Source: Frigidibacter mobilis (lineage in GTDB: Bacteria > Pseudomonadota > Alphaproteobacteria > Rhodobacterales > Rhodobacteraceae). From it: a stretch of 64,000 nt of DNA. The position numbers and the translations under genes were made by a program. Below, one piece after another: positions 1 through 8,401 of this stretch. The stretch spans positions 3,578,501 through 3,642,500 of the forward strand of contig NZ_CP012661.1 in assembly GCF_001620265.1 (NCBI RefSeq). Direction: 5' to 3'. How positions within the stretch are numbered: the first letter of the stretch is position 1; each line of letters starts with the position of its first letter. The notes below the pieces were generated by a model. The model saw nothing but the letters and a program-made list of their open reading frames with translations. It was not told the origin of the DNA and did no database searches.

Positions 1-1388
1 CCGCCGAAGGCCCCGCCGATTTCCGCGCCCGAGGTGCCGATGTTCACATTGGCGATGCCGCAGTCAGACCCGGCGGCCGACAGGAACAGCTCGCTCTCGC
101 GCAGGTCCGTCGTGAAGATCGACGAGGACAGGCCCGCGCCGACGGCATTGTGATCCTCGATCGCCGCAGCCAGATCGGTATACCGCATGACATAGAGGAT
201 CGGCGCAAAGGTCTCCTCGAACACCGGCCCGGTCTGCGAGGGCATCTCGACCAGTGCGGGCTTGACGTAGAAGGCAGCCTCGGGGCCGGCCTCGGCCACG
301 CGGGCGCCGCCGTGGACGGTGCCCCCCGCGGTCTTCGCCGCAGCCAGCGCGGATTGCATGGCATCGAACGCGGCCTTGTCCACCAGCGGGCCGACCAGCG
401 CCTGCGTGGTCAGCGGGTTGCCGACGGACACGGACCCGTAGGCCTTTATCAGCCGCGGCACCAGCGCGTCATAGACGCTGTCATGCACGAACAGCCGCCG
501 CATCGTGGTGCAGCGCTGGCCCGCCGTCCCCATCGCGCCGAAGGCAATCGCCCGCAGCGCCATGTCAAGATCGGCCGAGGGGCAGACGATGCCGGCATTG
601 TTGCCGCCAAGCTCCAGGATGGACCGCCCGAACCGCGCCGCGACCTTCGGGCCGACCTGCCGGCCCATGCGGGTGGAGCCGGTGGCCGAGACCAGGGCCA
701 CGCGCGGGTCTTCCACCAGCGCCTCGCCAGCCTCGCGGCCGCCGATGATCACCTGCGACAGATGCGCGGGCGCGTCGCCGAAGCGGGCCAGCGCGCGGTC
801 CAGAATCGCCTGCGAGGCAAGCGCGGTCAGCGGCGTCTTTTCCGACGGCTTCCACACGACCGGGTTGCCGCAGACCAGTGCCAGCGCCGTGTTCCAGGAC
901 CAGACCGCCACCGGGAAGTTGAAGGCAGAGATCACGCCGACCACCCCCAGCGGGTGCCAGGTTTCCATCATGCGGTGCCCCGGCCGTTCGGTCGCAATCG
1001 TCAGGCCGTAAAGCTGGCGCGACAGGCCCACGGCAAAGTCGCAGATGTCGATCATCTCCTGCACCTCGCCCGCGCCTTCGGACGGGCTCTTGCCCGCCTC
1101 GATGGACACGAGGCGGCCCAGATCGGCCTTGGAAGCACGCAGCTCTTCGCCAAGCAACCGCACCAGCTCCCCCCGGCGCGGGGCCGGTACGTCGCGCCAG
1201 GCCCGGAAGGCGACAGCCGCCCGGCCGATGGTGGCGCCGACGGCCGCCGCATCCTGTTCGGGCAGTTCGGCCGTGCGCTCGCCGGTGACCGGCGAGAAGC
1301 TGTGCAGCGTGCCGCCCGTGTAAAGCGCGGCGTCAACGCCCAGACGGGCCAGAAGCTCGGTGCAGTCCTTGGCGATGGTATCGGTCAT
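1..1388 (-). CDS. amaB: L-2-aminoadipate-6-semialdehyde dehydrogenase (ALDH7-type), 3' end cut by window edge
   Basis: NAD(P)-dependent aldehyde dehydrogenase; the frame starts at an ATG at 1388 and is still open at base 1, giving 462 codons of a family usually near 500, so roughly 40 C-terminal residues are missing. Visible motifs are the Rossmann-side ISAFNFPVAVWSWN, the ELGGNNAGIV segment and the catalytic GQRCTT, with the nucleophilic cysteine at residue 293. The NNAGIV form and the closing GAEIGGAFGG match the ALDH7/antiquitin group (AmaB, aminoadipate semialdehyde to 2-aminoadipate) rather than succinate-semialdehyde dehydrogenases. It is the last visible gene of the operon with the 2-hydroxyglutarate dehydrogenase and HglS, 9 nt downstream of the former, which supports a lysine/pipecolate catabolic role. 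The exact aldehyde substrate is inferred from family and context. Confidence 0.85.
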   Translation of the reverse strand, partial: MTDTIAKDCTELLARLGVDAALYTGGTLHSFSPVTGERTAELPEQDAAAVGATIGRAAVAFRAWRDVPAPRRGELVRLLGEELRASKADLGRLVSIEAGKSPSEGAGEVQEMIDICDFAVGLSRQLYGLTIATERPGHRMMETWHPLGVVGVISAFNFPVAVWSWNTALALVCGNPVVWKPSEKTPLTALASQAILDRALARFGDAPAHLSQVIIGGREAGEALVEDPRVALVSATGSTRMGRQVGPKVAARFGRSILELGGNNAGIVCPSADLDMALRAIAFGAMGTAGQRCTTMRRLFVHDSVYDALVPRLIKAYGSVSVGNPLTTQALVGPLVDKAAFDAMQSALAAAKTAGGTVHGGARVAEAGPEAAFYVKPALVEMPSQTGPVFEETFAPILYVMRYTDLAAAIEDHNAVGAGLSSSIFTTDLRESELFLSAAGSDCGIANVNIGTSGAEIGGAFG

Positions 1389-1397
1389 GTCATGTCC

Positions 1398-2801
1398 TCA
1401 GTCGAAACGGGCGGCGCCAAGACGGGCGCCCCCGAGGGTTTCAAGAATGGCTTTCGACAACCTGCGTAGCGCAGGGTCGGCATATATGTCGTGGAATTTC
1501 TGGTTGCGGCGGCCGATGCCATGCTCGGCGCTGAAGCTGCCGCCGAAGTCGCGGACTGCCACCTCGACGATGCGCGCGCGCAGGGCGGCTTCGGCGGCGG
1601 GATCGGTCGCGCAGGCGCTGCCCGGCGGCACCACCAGATTGAAATGCACGCCACCGTCGCCGATATGGCCGAAATCGCACACCGAGACTTCGGGGTGGGT
1701 GCGGGCAAGCTCCTCGCGCATCTGCGCACAGAACCGCATCGTATCGCCGCGCCGGAAGCCCAGATCGAAGGCGATCAGCCGGCCCGCGGCCTTCACCCCT
1801 TCCGACAGCGCATGGCGCAGCGCCCAGCCATGTTCGGGACGCCCGAAGCGCGCATCGGCCAGCAGCCCTGGCTCCGCCTCGATCAGGTCGGACAGCACCG
1901 CTTGCAGCAGGTCATCCAGTCCCGCTTCACCCGGGGCGGCGGCCGAACTGCGCGCGATCTCGATCAAGATGGCATAATCCGGCACCGGACCGGGTGCGAA
2001 GGGGTCGCGCAGCGACGGCACATGTGCGAGCGCCGCACAGACAGCCTCGCGCGACATGCCCTCGAAGGCGCTCAGCAGCGCGCCGAAGCGGCGTTCGGCC
2101 TCGCGCAGAAGAGGCAGCACCGCCTCGGGCGCGGCAGGTACCAGAAGCGCAACCGCGGTTTCCCGCGGCAAGGGCGACAGGTGCAACTCTGCCTCGGTCA
2201 CGATGCCGAAGGCGCCGCTGGTGCCGATCAGCAGCTGCTTCCAATCCGGCCCGGTATTGTCCTTGCGAAGGCCCGCGCCAAGCCGAAGCACCTGCCCGTC
2301 CGGCAGCACCGCGGTCAGCCCCATGACATTCGCGCGCACATCGCCATGCCGCAGGAATCGCGCGCCGCCGGTATTGGTCGCAACCATGCCGCCGACCGAG
2401 GGATCGGCGCCAAGGTCAATGGGAAAGAACAACCCCTCGCCGGCAAGCCTCCCGTTCAGCTCGGACAGCAGCATCCCCGCGCCCACCGTTGCAGAAGCAT
2501 TGTCGAGGTCAAGCGCGAAGCCCTTCAGCCGCTGGAGGCTGAGGACGAGCTCGCCGCCGCTGCCATCGGGCGTCGAGCCGCCGACGAGGCCAGTATTTGC
2601 CCCCTGCGGCACAATCCGCATCTGGTGTCGCGCGGCGATGGCAACGCAAGTTGCCACCTCGTGCGTGTCTGCCGGGCGCAGCACGGCCAGACAGGTGCCG
2701 CTGTCATAGCGCGCACCCTGTTCGTAGCGGACCCGATCTGCCGCATCGGTCAGAACAGCCGCGGGGCCGATTGCGGCCCGCATGTCGTCTAGCACGGTCA
2801 T
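1398..2801 (-). CDS. FAD-linked oxidase, probable D-2-hydroxyglutarate dehydrogenase
   Basis: A 467-residue flavoprotein of the FAD-binding-4/PCMH plus FAD-oxidase-C family (GlcD/D2HGDH group). The N-terminal half has the pyrophosphate-binding PQGANTGLVGG loop and the VGGMVATNTGG and GTSGAFGIVTE stretches; the C-terminal half has the metal/substrate motifs HIGDGGVHFN (from about residue 379) and AEHGIG (about 425). Its start codon overlaps the stop of hglS in an ATGA, so the two are translationally coupled. HglS makes D-2-hydroxyglutarate, and a dehydrogenase returning it to 2-oxoglutarate is the expected next step; that neighbourhood is why I prefer this over D-lactate or glycolate dehydrogenase. 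Electrons would pass to the quinone pool through an acceptor such as ETF. The specificity is inferred. Confidence 0.82.
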   Translation of the reverse strand: MTVLDDMRAAIGPAAVLTDAADRVRYEQGARYDSGTCLAVLRPADTHEVATCVAIAARHQMRIVPQGANTGLVGGSTPDGSGGELVLSLQRLKGFALDLDNASATVGAGMLLSELNGRLAGEGLFFPIDLGADPSVGGMVATNTGGARFLRHGDVRANVMGLTAVLPDGQVLRLGAGLRKDNTGPDWKQLLIGTSGAFGIVTEAELHLSPLPRETAVALLVPAAPEAVLPLLREAERRFGALLSAFEGMSREAVCAALAHVPSLRDPFAPGPVPDYAILIEIARSSAAAPGEAGLDDLLQAVLSDLIEAEPGLLADARFGRPEHGWALRHALSEGVKAAGRLIAFDLGFRRGDTMRFCAQMREELARTHPEVSVCDFGHIGDGGVHFNLVVPPGSACATDPAAEAALRARIVEVAVRDFGGSFSAEHGIGRRNQKFHDIYADPALRRLSKAILETLGGARLGAARFD

Positions 2802-4168
2802 GCGCGGCCAAGCGCCTTCAGGCTGACCTGCAGCGAGGCGGCCTCGATACCGGCGTAATGGGCAAATTCGTCCAGCACGGCCGCCCCCAGGTCCGCCTCG
2901 AACATCTGCTGGTTGGGGCTGGCGACAAACTCCTGAATGCCGGAATCGCCAAGATTCGACTGAAAGATGCCCGCTGCCGAAACCGGCAGGAAGTCTTCAT
3001 AGACGATGGGGTCGCAGCGCAGCACCCCCGCCGCCAGCAGCGCCTCGGCATCGCCGGGGATGGCGGGCTTTCCCGTGGCGGACCATTCGAAATAGCCAAG
3101 GCCCTCTGCGCGGATGTCTTCCCAGCTGTCGGGAAAGGCGGTGAACACCTCTTCCAGCACCGCAACATACTCTGCCGCGTTGGAACCATCCGCAGCCGGC
3201 ACGATGCGCGCACGCACCTCGTCCAACAGCCTGTCGTAGAGCGCGCGCCCCTTCGGGGTCAGCGCGATGCCCCGCGCCTCGATCTCGCCGAAACGGGCGG
3301 TGTGCGAGCCGCTGACCGCCGTCTCGCCCGGGAATGTCACCGCCTCCTGAAGCGCCTTGAACGAGGTCTGGCGCAGCAGGATCGGGCAGTTGCGCCGGGG
3401 CGGCCCCTCGATCACGGCTTTGGGCGTGATGCCGGCCGCCGGCATCCGCTGCTGCACCGCGTCTATGTCGAGCGTGCGGGGCGTCAGGTGGTTGATATGC
3501 GGCCCCTTGAAAGACACGACATCCGCAACCAGCCGGTGCGCGCCGTGCAGTCGGTGATAGAGCTCGGCCGAGACCAGCGCGTCAGGGTGCCACCGGAAGG
3601 TCTTGGTCGCCTCGGCCACAAAACGCTCGGCATCGGGTTCGGACAGGCCGCCCTCGGCCTCGGCCTTCCCGATCAGCCCGAGGCAGGCGGGGGTAAAGAT
3701 GGTGCGGCGCGCGAGGATCTCTGCAGCCTTGGCCCGCAGCATTGGGTCGGCGATCAGATCCAGGCGCAACAGCGAGGTGAAGACGCGGAAGGGATTGTGG
3801 CGCAGCGCCGCCTCGCCCACCGGACGAAAAGCGGTGGAATGCACCGGAACGCCTGCCTCGCTCAGATCATAATAGCCGACGGGGTACATGCCCATCACCG
3901 CAAACAGGCGCCGCATCGTGGCCAGCTCGGCGGCCGTTCCCAGGCGGATCGCGCCGTGGCGTTCCTCCGAAATGCGCTGAAGCTGATCCGTCGCCGCAAG
4001 ATCGGCGGCAAGCCCCGCATCGCGCGCCAGCACCTCGCCGTTCACGTCCGCCACAAGAGACAGGAGCGTGCCATAGGCAGGCACTTCGTCACGGTACATC
4101 GCCGACATGGCCGCGGAAAACCGGGCACGGATCTGATCGGGTGAAAGCTGGGAAAGGCTGGTGGACAT
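2798..4168 (-). CDS. hglS: 2-oxoadipate dioxygenase/decarboxylase (DUF1338, HglS/YdcJ family)
   Basis: Non-heme Fe(II) enzyme converting 2-oxoadipate, O2-dependently, to D-2-hydroxyglutarate with loss of CO2, a late step of lysine breakdown. With the start at 4168 (MSTSLSQLS) the protein has 456 residues, close to the roughly 460 of the family, and begins where known homologues begin; the in-frame ATG at 4226 would add a non-homologous extension. His71, His227 and Glu295 fall where I recall the metal ligands of Pseudomonas putida HglS (His70, His226, Glu294), and Arg75 matches its substrate-binding Arg74, with the surrounding ERHGAIR conserved. It is the first gene of the operon, divergent from the LysR gene. 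No strong ribosome-binding site is visible before 4168, so the start rests on homology. Confidence 0.9.
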   Translation of the reverse strand: MSTSLSQLSPDQIRARFSAAMSAMYRDEVPAYGTLLSLVADVNGEVLARDAGLAADLAATDQLQRISEERHGAIRLGTAAELATMRRLFAVMGMYPVGYYDLSEAGVPVHSTAFRPVGEAALRHNPFRVFTSLLRLDLIADPMLRAKAAEILARRTIFTPACLGLIGKAEAEGGLSEPDAERFVAEATKTFRWHPDALVSAELYHRLHGAHRLVADVVSFKGPHINHLTPRTLDIDAVQQRMPAAGITPKAVIEGPPRRNCPILLRQTSFKALQEAVTFPGETAVSGSHTARFGEIEARGIALTPKGRALYDRLLDEVRARIVPAADGSNAAEYVAVLEEVFTAFPDSWEDIRAEGLGYFEWSATGKPAIPGDAEALLAAGVLRCDPIVYEDFLPVSAAGIFQSNLGDSGIQEFVASPNQQMFEADLGAAVLDEFAHYAGIEAASLQVSLKALGRA

Positions 4169-4264
4169 GAGGCCTGCAAGCTGATGATTGCTGTAGTCAT
4201 CCAGATAGCGTATCGGATTTCCCATGAAACGTGCTGATTTGGACTGACTTGATGTGGATCCGGA

Positions 4265-5149
4265 ATGAAATTGAGTCGTAGCCGCGTCCCGGACATCCTG
4301 TCGCTGCAATCCTTCGAGGCTGCGGCGCGCCACGGCAGCTTCACGCGCGCCGCCGAAGAGCTGAGCCTGACGCAAAGCGCCGTCAGCCGACAGATCAAGG
4401 ATCTGGAGACCCAACTTGGCGTCGCGCTATTCGAACGGGTGCGCCAGCGCGTGGTGCTGTCGAATGCCGGCGCGCGCCTGCTACCAGACGCCGCGCGCCT
4501 GCTGTCGCAGGTAGAGATGCTTGCCCTGCGTGCTGCCGGCTCCCGCGACGTGAAGGGGCAGATTGCCATCGCCACCTTGCCGACCTTCGGCAGCCGCTGG
4601 CTGGTGCCGCGCCTGACGGATTTCCTGGCTCAACACCCCGGATTGCAGGTCACGGTTACCTGCCGCGCGGAACCGTTTGACCTGAACGAGGCCGGCGTCA
4701 ACATTGCGATCCATTATGGGCAGCCGGTCTGGCCCCGCGCGAGCTGCATCTATCTTTGCGGCGAGACCGTGGTACCGGTAGCCTCGCCGATGCTGGCCCG
4801 GGAGCACGCCGACCCGATCCTGACTGCCCCCCTGCTGCACATGGATTCGCGTCCGATGCTGTGGGTCGAATGGCTTGCCGCGAACGATGAAACCACGACC
4901 GACGGGCTGCGCGGCCACAGGTTCGACCAGTTCACGCTGTTGATCGAGGCGGCGATGGCCGGGCTGGGGGTTGCGCTGGTGCCGACCTACCTGATCGAGC
5001 GCGAATTGCGCGAGGCCGCCCTCCAGATCGTCCGCGATGCCCCGCTCAAGACCGACGCGGCCTATTACGTCGTGCTGCCGAATGACCGCGCTTCGGATCC
5101 CGCGTGCAGCGCGTTTCTGACCTGGATCAGAAACAGCGTGGGCCAGTAG
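4265..5149 (+). CDS. LysR-family transcriptional regulator (GcvA-like)
   Basis: A 294-residue LysR-type regulator. The winged helix-turn-helix is near residues 9–66 (SLQSFEAAARHGSFTRAAEEL, then SQSAVSRQIKDLE-like recognition helix and LFERVRQRVVL wing), followed by a periplasmic-binding-like effector domain. The VPDI/LSLQSFEAAARH start and the effector-domain layout resemble the GcvA subgroup. It is divergent from the hglS operon with only 96 nt between the two start codons, the usual arrangement for a LysR protein acting on the adjacent operon, so it is the likely regulator of lysine/aminoadipate catabolism. The ligand (for example 2-aminoadipate or 2-oxoadipate) is not visible in the sequence. 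Confidence 0.85.
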   Translation: MKLSRSRVPDILSLQSFEAAARHGSFTRAAEELSLTQSAVSRQIKDLETQLGVALFERVRQRVVLSNAGARLLPDAARLLSQVEMLALRAAGSRDVKGQIAIATLPTFGSRWLVPRLTDFLAQHPGLQVTVTCRAEPFDLNEAGVNIAIHYGQPVWPRASCIYLCGETVVPVASPMLAREHADPILTAPLLHMDSRPMLWVEWLAANDETTTDGLRGHRFDQFTLLIEAAMAGLGVALVPTYLIERELREAALQIVRDAPLKTDAAYYVVLPNDRASDPACSAFLTWIRNSVGQ

Positions 5150-5180
5150 GCCCTAGGCTAGGTGATGCGCGGCAAGTGCA

Positions 5181-6683
5181 TCAGCCTCCATGTTCCAGCT
5201 TTTTGGCGATCTGCCCTCCCTTGATAGCCGACCAGGCCAAGAGCGCGACCGTCGTCACGATTATGCCGGCGCTGATCGGTTCGGTCAGGAAGACGGTCAG
5301 ATCGCCCATCGAGAGCAGCACGGCACGGCGGAAGTACTCTTCCATCATCGGGCCCAAGATGAGGCCCATGAGCAATGGGGCCGCATCGATCCTAAGCAGT
5401 CGCATCGCATACCCCAGGCCGCAGATGCCAAGAACCAGGAAGACATCGAAGCTGGACAACTTCAGGCTGTAGACACCTACGCATGTCAAGCAAACCACTG
5501 CGGGAAAGAGAAAGCGGTAGGGAATGCTCAACAGCTTGATCCAGACACCCACAAGCGGAATGTTCAGCACCAGCAGCAGGACGTTGCCGATCCAGAAGCT
5601 TGCGACAAGGGCCCAGAACAGATCGGCGTGTTCCGTCATCAGGCGCGGCCCCGGCGGAATGCCGTGGATCATCAGCGCGCCCAGGATCAGCGCCATCGTG
5701 GCGCTGCCGGGAATGCCCAGCGTCAAGGTCGGGATGAACGCCGTCTGCGCGGCCGCGTTGTTCGCCGCTTCGGGGCCTGTAACCCCCTCGACAATGCCGG
5801 TGCCGAAGCGTTCGGGATGACGGCTGACCCGCTTTTCCAGGGCATAGGCCAGGAACGACGCGATGGTGGGGCCGGTGGCGGGAAGCGCCCCGAGCAACGA
5901 GCCGAGCAACCCTCCGCGGGCAACCGGGCCCGTACTCTGACGGATATCCAGTCGCGTGGGACGCATGTCGCGCAATCTGACAGAGGTTTTTGCCGGGCCA
6001 TGCCGTGGCTGGCCGATATTGGCAACGATCTCGGGCAGCCCGAACAGCCCCATAGCGATGATGACGACACTGATGCCGTCATACAGGTCGAAGGTGCCGA
6101 AGGTGAAGCGCTGGACGCCGGTGTTCACATCCGTGCCCACGGTTCCCAACAAGATCCCGATGACGACAGCGCCGCAGCTTTTCAGTACAGAGCCTTGGGT
6201 AATGCAGGTTGCAGCAACCAATCCCAGGACCATCACGGAGAAGTAGTCCGCGGGGCCGAAGAGCAGCGAGATGTCCGCCAGGACCGGAGAAAAGACCGCC
6301 AGAATAACGATCCCGATAGAGCCGCCGACGAAGGAAGCAACCGCAGTCAGGAACAACGCCTGCGCCGAGCGCCCCTTCAGCGTCATCTGGTAGCCATCAA
6401 GCGTGGTGACGGCGCTAGAGGCCGATCCCGGCAGGTTTATCATGATGGAAGCGATCGATCCGCCATACTCGCCGCCGTAGTAGATGCCCGCCAGCATGAC
6501 CAACGCAGCATCCGGCGGCAGATAGAACGTCATCGGCAGCAGCAGGGAGATTGCGATCATCGAACCGATGCCCGGCAACACCCCGACGAAGGTGCCGACG
6601 GTCACGCCGATGAAGCAATACAACAGGTTCGTCAGCGTAAAAGCCTGGGCAAAACCAGACCCAAGATTGGTCAACAGTTCCAT
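5181..6683 (-). CDS. tctA: Tripartite tricarboxylate transporter, large membrane subunit TctA
   Basis: A 500-residue polytopic inner-membrane protein with about ten to twelve hydrophobic segments. The TctA signature glycine-rich motifs are present near the N-terminus (GVLPGIGSMIAISLLLP) and in the middle (GALPATGPTIASFLAYALEK, then PEAANNAA and TLGIPGSATMALILGALMIHG). It forms the translocation channel with TctB, fed by the periplasmic receptor TctC. It lies 3 nt downstream of tctB on the same strand; tctC is divergent. The substrate cannot be read from the sequence; the neighbouring CoA ligase and crotonase suggest a carboxylate that is activated to a CoA thioester after uptake. The gene has convergent neighbours with the LysR gene, separated by 31 nt. 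Confidence 0.92.
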   Translation of the reverse strand: MELLTNLGSGFAQAFTLTNLLYCFIGVTVGTFVGVLPGIGSMIAISLLLPMTFYLPPDAALVMLAGIYYGGEYGGSIASIMINLPGSASSAVTTLDGYQMTLKGRSAQALFLTAVASFVGGSIGIVILAVFSPVLADISLLFGPADYFSVMVLGLVAATCITQGSVLKSCGAVVIGILLGTVGTDVNTGVQRFTFGTFDLYDGISVVIIAMGLFGLPEIVANIGQPRHGPAKTSVRLRDMRPTRLDIRQSTGPVARGGLLGSLLGALPATGPTIASFLAYALEKRVSRHPERFGTGIVEGVTGPEAANNAAAQTAFIPTLTLGIPGSATMALILGALMIHGIPPGPRLMTEHADLFWALVASFWIGNVLLLVLNIPLVGVWIKLLSIPYRFLFPAVVCLTCVGVYSLKLSSFDVFLVLGICGLGYAMRLLRIDAAPLLMGLILGPMMEEYFRRAVLLSMGDLTVFLTEPISAGIIVTTVALLAWSAIKGGQIAKKLEHGG

Positions 6684-6686
6684 CTC

Positions 6687-7148
6687 TCAGACCCCCATCA
6701 CTGCCATGATCGGCATCCCCAGCAGTTGCACGAAAACCAGCCAGATCCCCCCGGCAAGCGCGGTGGCCAGCAGCACCGCCTCGTGCAGCTTGGTGCCGGG
6801 ATCCGCGAGGGCACTGATCGTGCCGCACAAGATGACCGCGGGCAGCAGGCCCAGACGGTCGATGGTCAGTGCAAACACCACAACGCTAGCCGCCACGAAC
6901 AGGAATGCGCGCACAGCCGGCCGCGGAATCGGGGCCGAGGGCTTTAGCAGATCGCCCAGAAAAACGGCAAGTCCGAGCAACATGGTGATTACACCTGTTG
7001 CAAACGGGAAATAACCGGCCCCCATTTCAGTCAGCGAGCCCGTTCCGAATCGGAGCGCACCCAGTGCGAAAACGCTACCGATAGCGGCAACACCCAAGCC
7101 TGCAACCGTGTCTCGAGAGCGGAATTTTCCTGGCAGATCGGCCTTCAC
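6687..7148 (-). CDS. tctB: Tripartite tricarboxylate transporter, small membrane subunit TctB
   Basis: Small four-helix membrane subunit (about 153 residues) partnering TctA. Hydrophobic segments are clear around VAGLGVAAIGSVFALGAL, FATGVITMLLGLAVFLG, AFLFVAASVVVFALTI and AVLLATALAGGIWLVFVQLL. Two starts compete: an ATG at 7157 directly abutting an AAGGAG, and a GTG at 7148 placed 9 nt after the same AAGGAG. The second has proper Shine–Dalgarno spacing, so I chose it. The gene is the first of the tctBA operon; its promoter must lie in the 160-bp intergenic region shared with the divergent tctC. Confidence 0.88.
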   Translation of the reverse strand: MKADLPGKFRSRDTVAGLGVAAIGSVFALGALRFGTGSLTEMGAGYFPFATGVITMLLGLAVFLGDLLKPSAPIPRPAVRAFLFVAASVVVFALTIDRLGLLPAVILCGTISALADPGTKLHEAVLLATALAGGIWLVFVQLLGMPIMAVMGV

Positions 7149-7276
7149 TAGGGTCATCTCCTTGCTGGATAACAGTTTTATTATTCTGGTCGAAGACTGG
7201 CTGCGACGACGCGTCGCGCAATCTTCGCTTGCCGCTTGACAGTAGCATCCAACTTTCCCACCATCAAAAAAATAAT

Positions 7277-7296
7277 TATAATAATTGGAATCCAAT
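7277..7296 (+). promoter_or_regulatory. Candidate promoter –10 box and palindromic operator before tctC
   Basis: An AT-rich patch in the tctB/tctC intergenic region contains TATAAT at 7277–7282 and, two bases on, the perfect palindrome ATTGGAATCCAAT at 7284–7296, ending 14 nt before the tctC start codon. A palindrome just after a –10 element is a natural repressor position. The TTGGAA…TTCCAA form resembles operators known for some IclR-family repressors, and two IclR genes lie nearby. No good –35 is visible at the right spacing, so the promoter call is weak; the palindrome is seen directly. Confidence 0.5.
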
Positions 7297-7310
7297 AGTG
7301 AGGACTAAAC

Positions 7311-8285
7311 ATGCTCCAGAAGCTTCTAAGCGGCCTTACCCTGACGGCTATGGCTTTGATGACATCCGCCGCGACTGTCCGCGCCGATGACTACCCCTCA
7401 AAACCGCCCCGGATCGTGGTTCCCTACAACGCAGGCGGTGCTGTCGACTACGTGGGAAGGGTCTCGGCGGAAGGTCTGTCGAAGCTCTTCGACCAGAACT
7501 TCGTGGTCGAGAATCGCCCCGGCGCGTCGGCAGCAATCGGGATCCAGTTCGTGAAGAACGCCCCACCCGACGGCTACACATTCCTGTTCACCTCGGTCAC
7601 CAGCAACGCGATCACTGCGGCAATGGAGCCCGGGGCTGGCGATTATGATCTGAAGACCGATCTGCAGCCGGTGGGTATCGTCGGCCAGGTGCCGCTGGTT
7701 TTGGTCGTCGGTGCGTCGGTTCCTGCAACGACGGTAGCCGAGTTGATCGACTATGCGAAAAGCCAAGGCACACCGCTTGCCTATGCCTCCTCTGGCGTCG
7801 GTTCGACCGAGCACCTAGGCGCGCTGGCCTTTGCAAAGGCTGCGGGCATCGAACTGCGGCACATCCCCTACACCGGCGGCGCGCCCGCAATGACAGACGT
7901 TGTCGGCGGGCGCGTTCCCTTGATGGTCGCCACGCTGCCGACGGCACAGCCGCAGATCGAGGCAGGCACGATCAAGGCGCTGGCCGTGGCCGTGGATGAG
8001 CGCGTCCAGAACCTGCCCGATGTCCCGACAGCCTCCGAAGCCGGACTGGAAGGCTTCACTGTCGCGTCGGTCTACGGACTGCTGGCCCCAGCTGGAATCG
8101 ACACTCACGTCTTGGCGACCCTGCGCGAAAATCTAGCAACGATGGTGGCGAGCCGGGACTTTTCCCAGAAGATGCTCGACCGCGGCATCATCCCGAACGC
8201 GCTTGTCAGCGACGACCCGGATGGAGCCTACGCCGCGGAAATCGACCTCTGGCATGATCTGGTCGCCCAGATCGAGGCCGAGTGA
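7311..8285 (+). CDS. tctC: Tripartite tricarboxylate transporter substrate-binding protein TctC (Bug family)
   Basis: Periplasmic receptor of 324 residues. The N-terminus is a Sec signal peptide (MLQKLL, hydrophobic stretch, cleavage near TVRADDYPSK), followed by the Bug-family P(F/Y)xAGGxxDxxxR signature (VPYNAGGAVDYVGR) that contacts the ligand carboxylate, then NRPGAS(A)AIG and the second-lobe YTGGAPAMTDVVGG motif. The ribosome-binding site GAGGA lies 7 nt before the ATG. It is divergent from tctBA and co-oriented with the CoA ligase, crotonase and IclR genes downstream. The substrate is unknown; Bug proteins bind a wide range of mono- and dicarboxylates. Confidence 0.93.
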   Translation: MLQKLLSGLTLTAMALMTSAATVRADDYPSKPPRIVVPYNAGGAVDYVGRVSAEGLSKLFDQNFVVENRPGASAAIGIQFVKNAPPDGYTFLFTSVTSNAITAAMEPGAGDYDLKTDLQPVGIVGQVPLVLVVGASVPATTVAELIDYAKSQGTPLAYASSGVGSTEHLGALAFAKAAGIELRHIPYTGGAPAMTDVVGGRVPLMVATLPTAQPQIEAGTIKALAVAVDERVQNLPDVPTASEAGLEGFTVASVYGLLAPAGIDTHVLATLRENLATMVASRDFSQKMLDRGIIPNALVSDDPDGAYAAEIDLWHDLVAQIEAE

Positions 8286-8312
8286 CGGGCCAGAATCAAC
8301 CCGGATGAGCTT

Positions 8313-8347
8313 CGCCCGGCCCCGCGGCACCTCTTCCGGGCCGGGCG
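8313..8347 (+). terminator. GC-rich hairpin downstream of tctC
   Basis: A 10-bp perfect stem (CGCCCGGCCC at 8313–8322 pairing with GGGCCGGGCG at 8338–8347) with a 15-nt loop begins 28 nt after the tctC stop. There is no U-run after it, so it may be a 3' stabilising or attenuating hairpin that raises receptor mRNA relative to the downstream genes instead of a full terminator. Such hairpins after binding-protein genes are common. Confidence 0.55.
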
Positions 8348-8363
8348 CCTGATTGAGACCTGT

Positions 8364-8379
8364 GGTGCCAGATGGCACC
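8364..8379. repeat. Inverted repeat upstream of the acyl-CoA synthetase
   Basis: GGTGCCA and its complement TGGCACC flank a 2-nt centre (GA). The ATG at 8372 is embedded in it. It could be an operator or a translation-controlling hairpin; its position 23 nt before the chosen start codon at 8402 is suggestive only. Confidence 0.5.
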
Positions 8380-8401
8380 CACTACGAACGAAAGATTGGC
8401 A

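Noticed and set aside
5190..6947. A 585-codon plus-strand frame opposite tctA/tctB
   Set aside because: Antisense shadow of two clear transporter genes; Gln/Arg/Asp-rich without motifs.
8372..8401. ATG at 8372 as the ligase start
   Set aside because: It sits in a 7-bp inverted repeat without a ribosome-binding site; the ATG at 8402 gives a conventional N-terminus. The choice is not certain.
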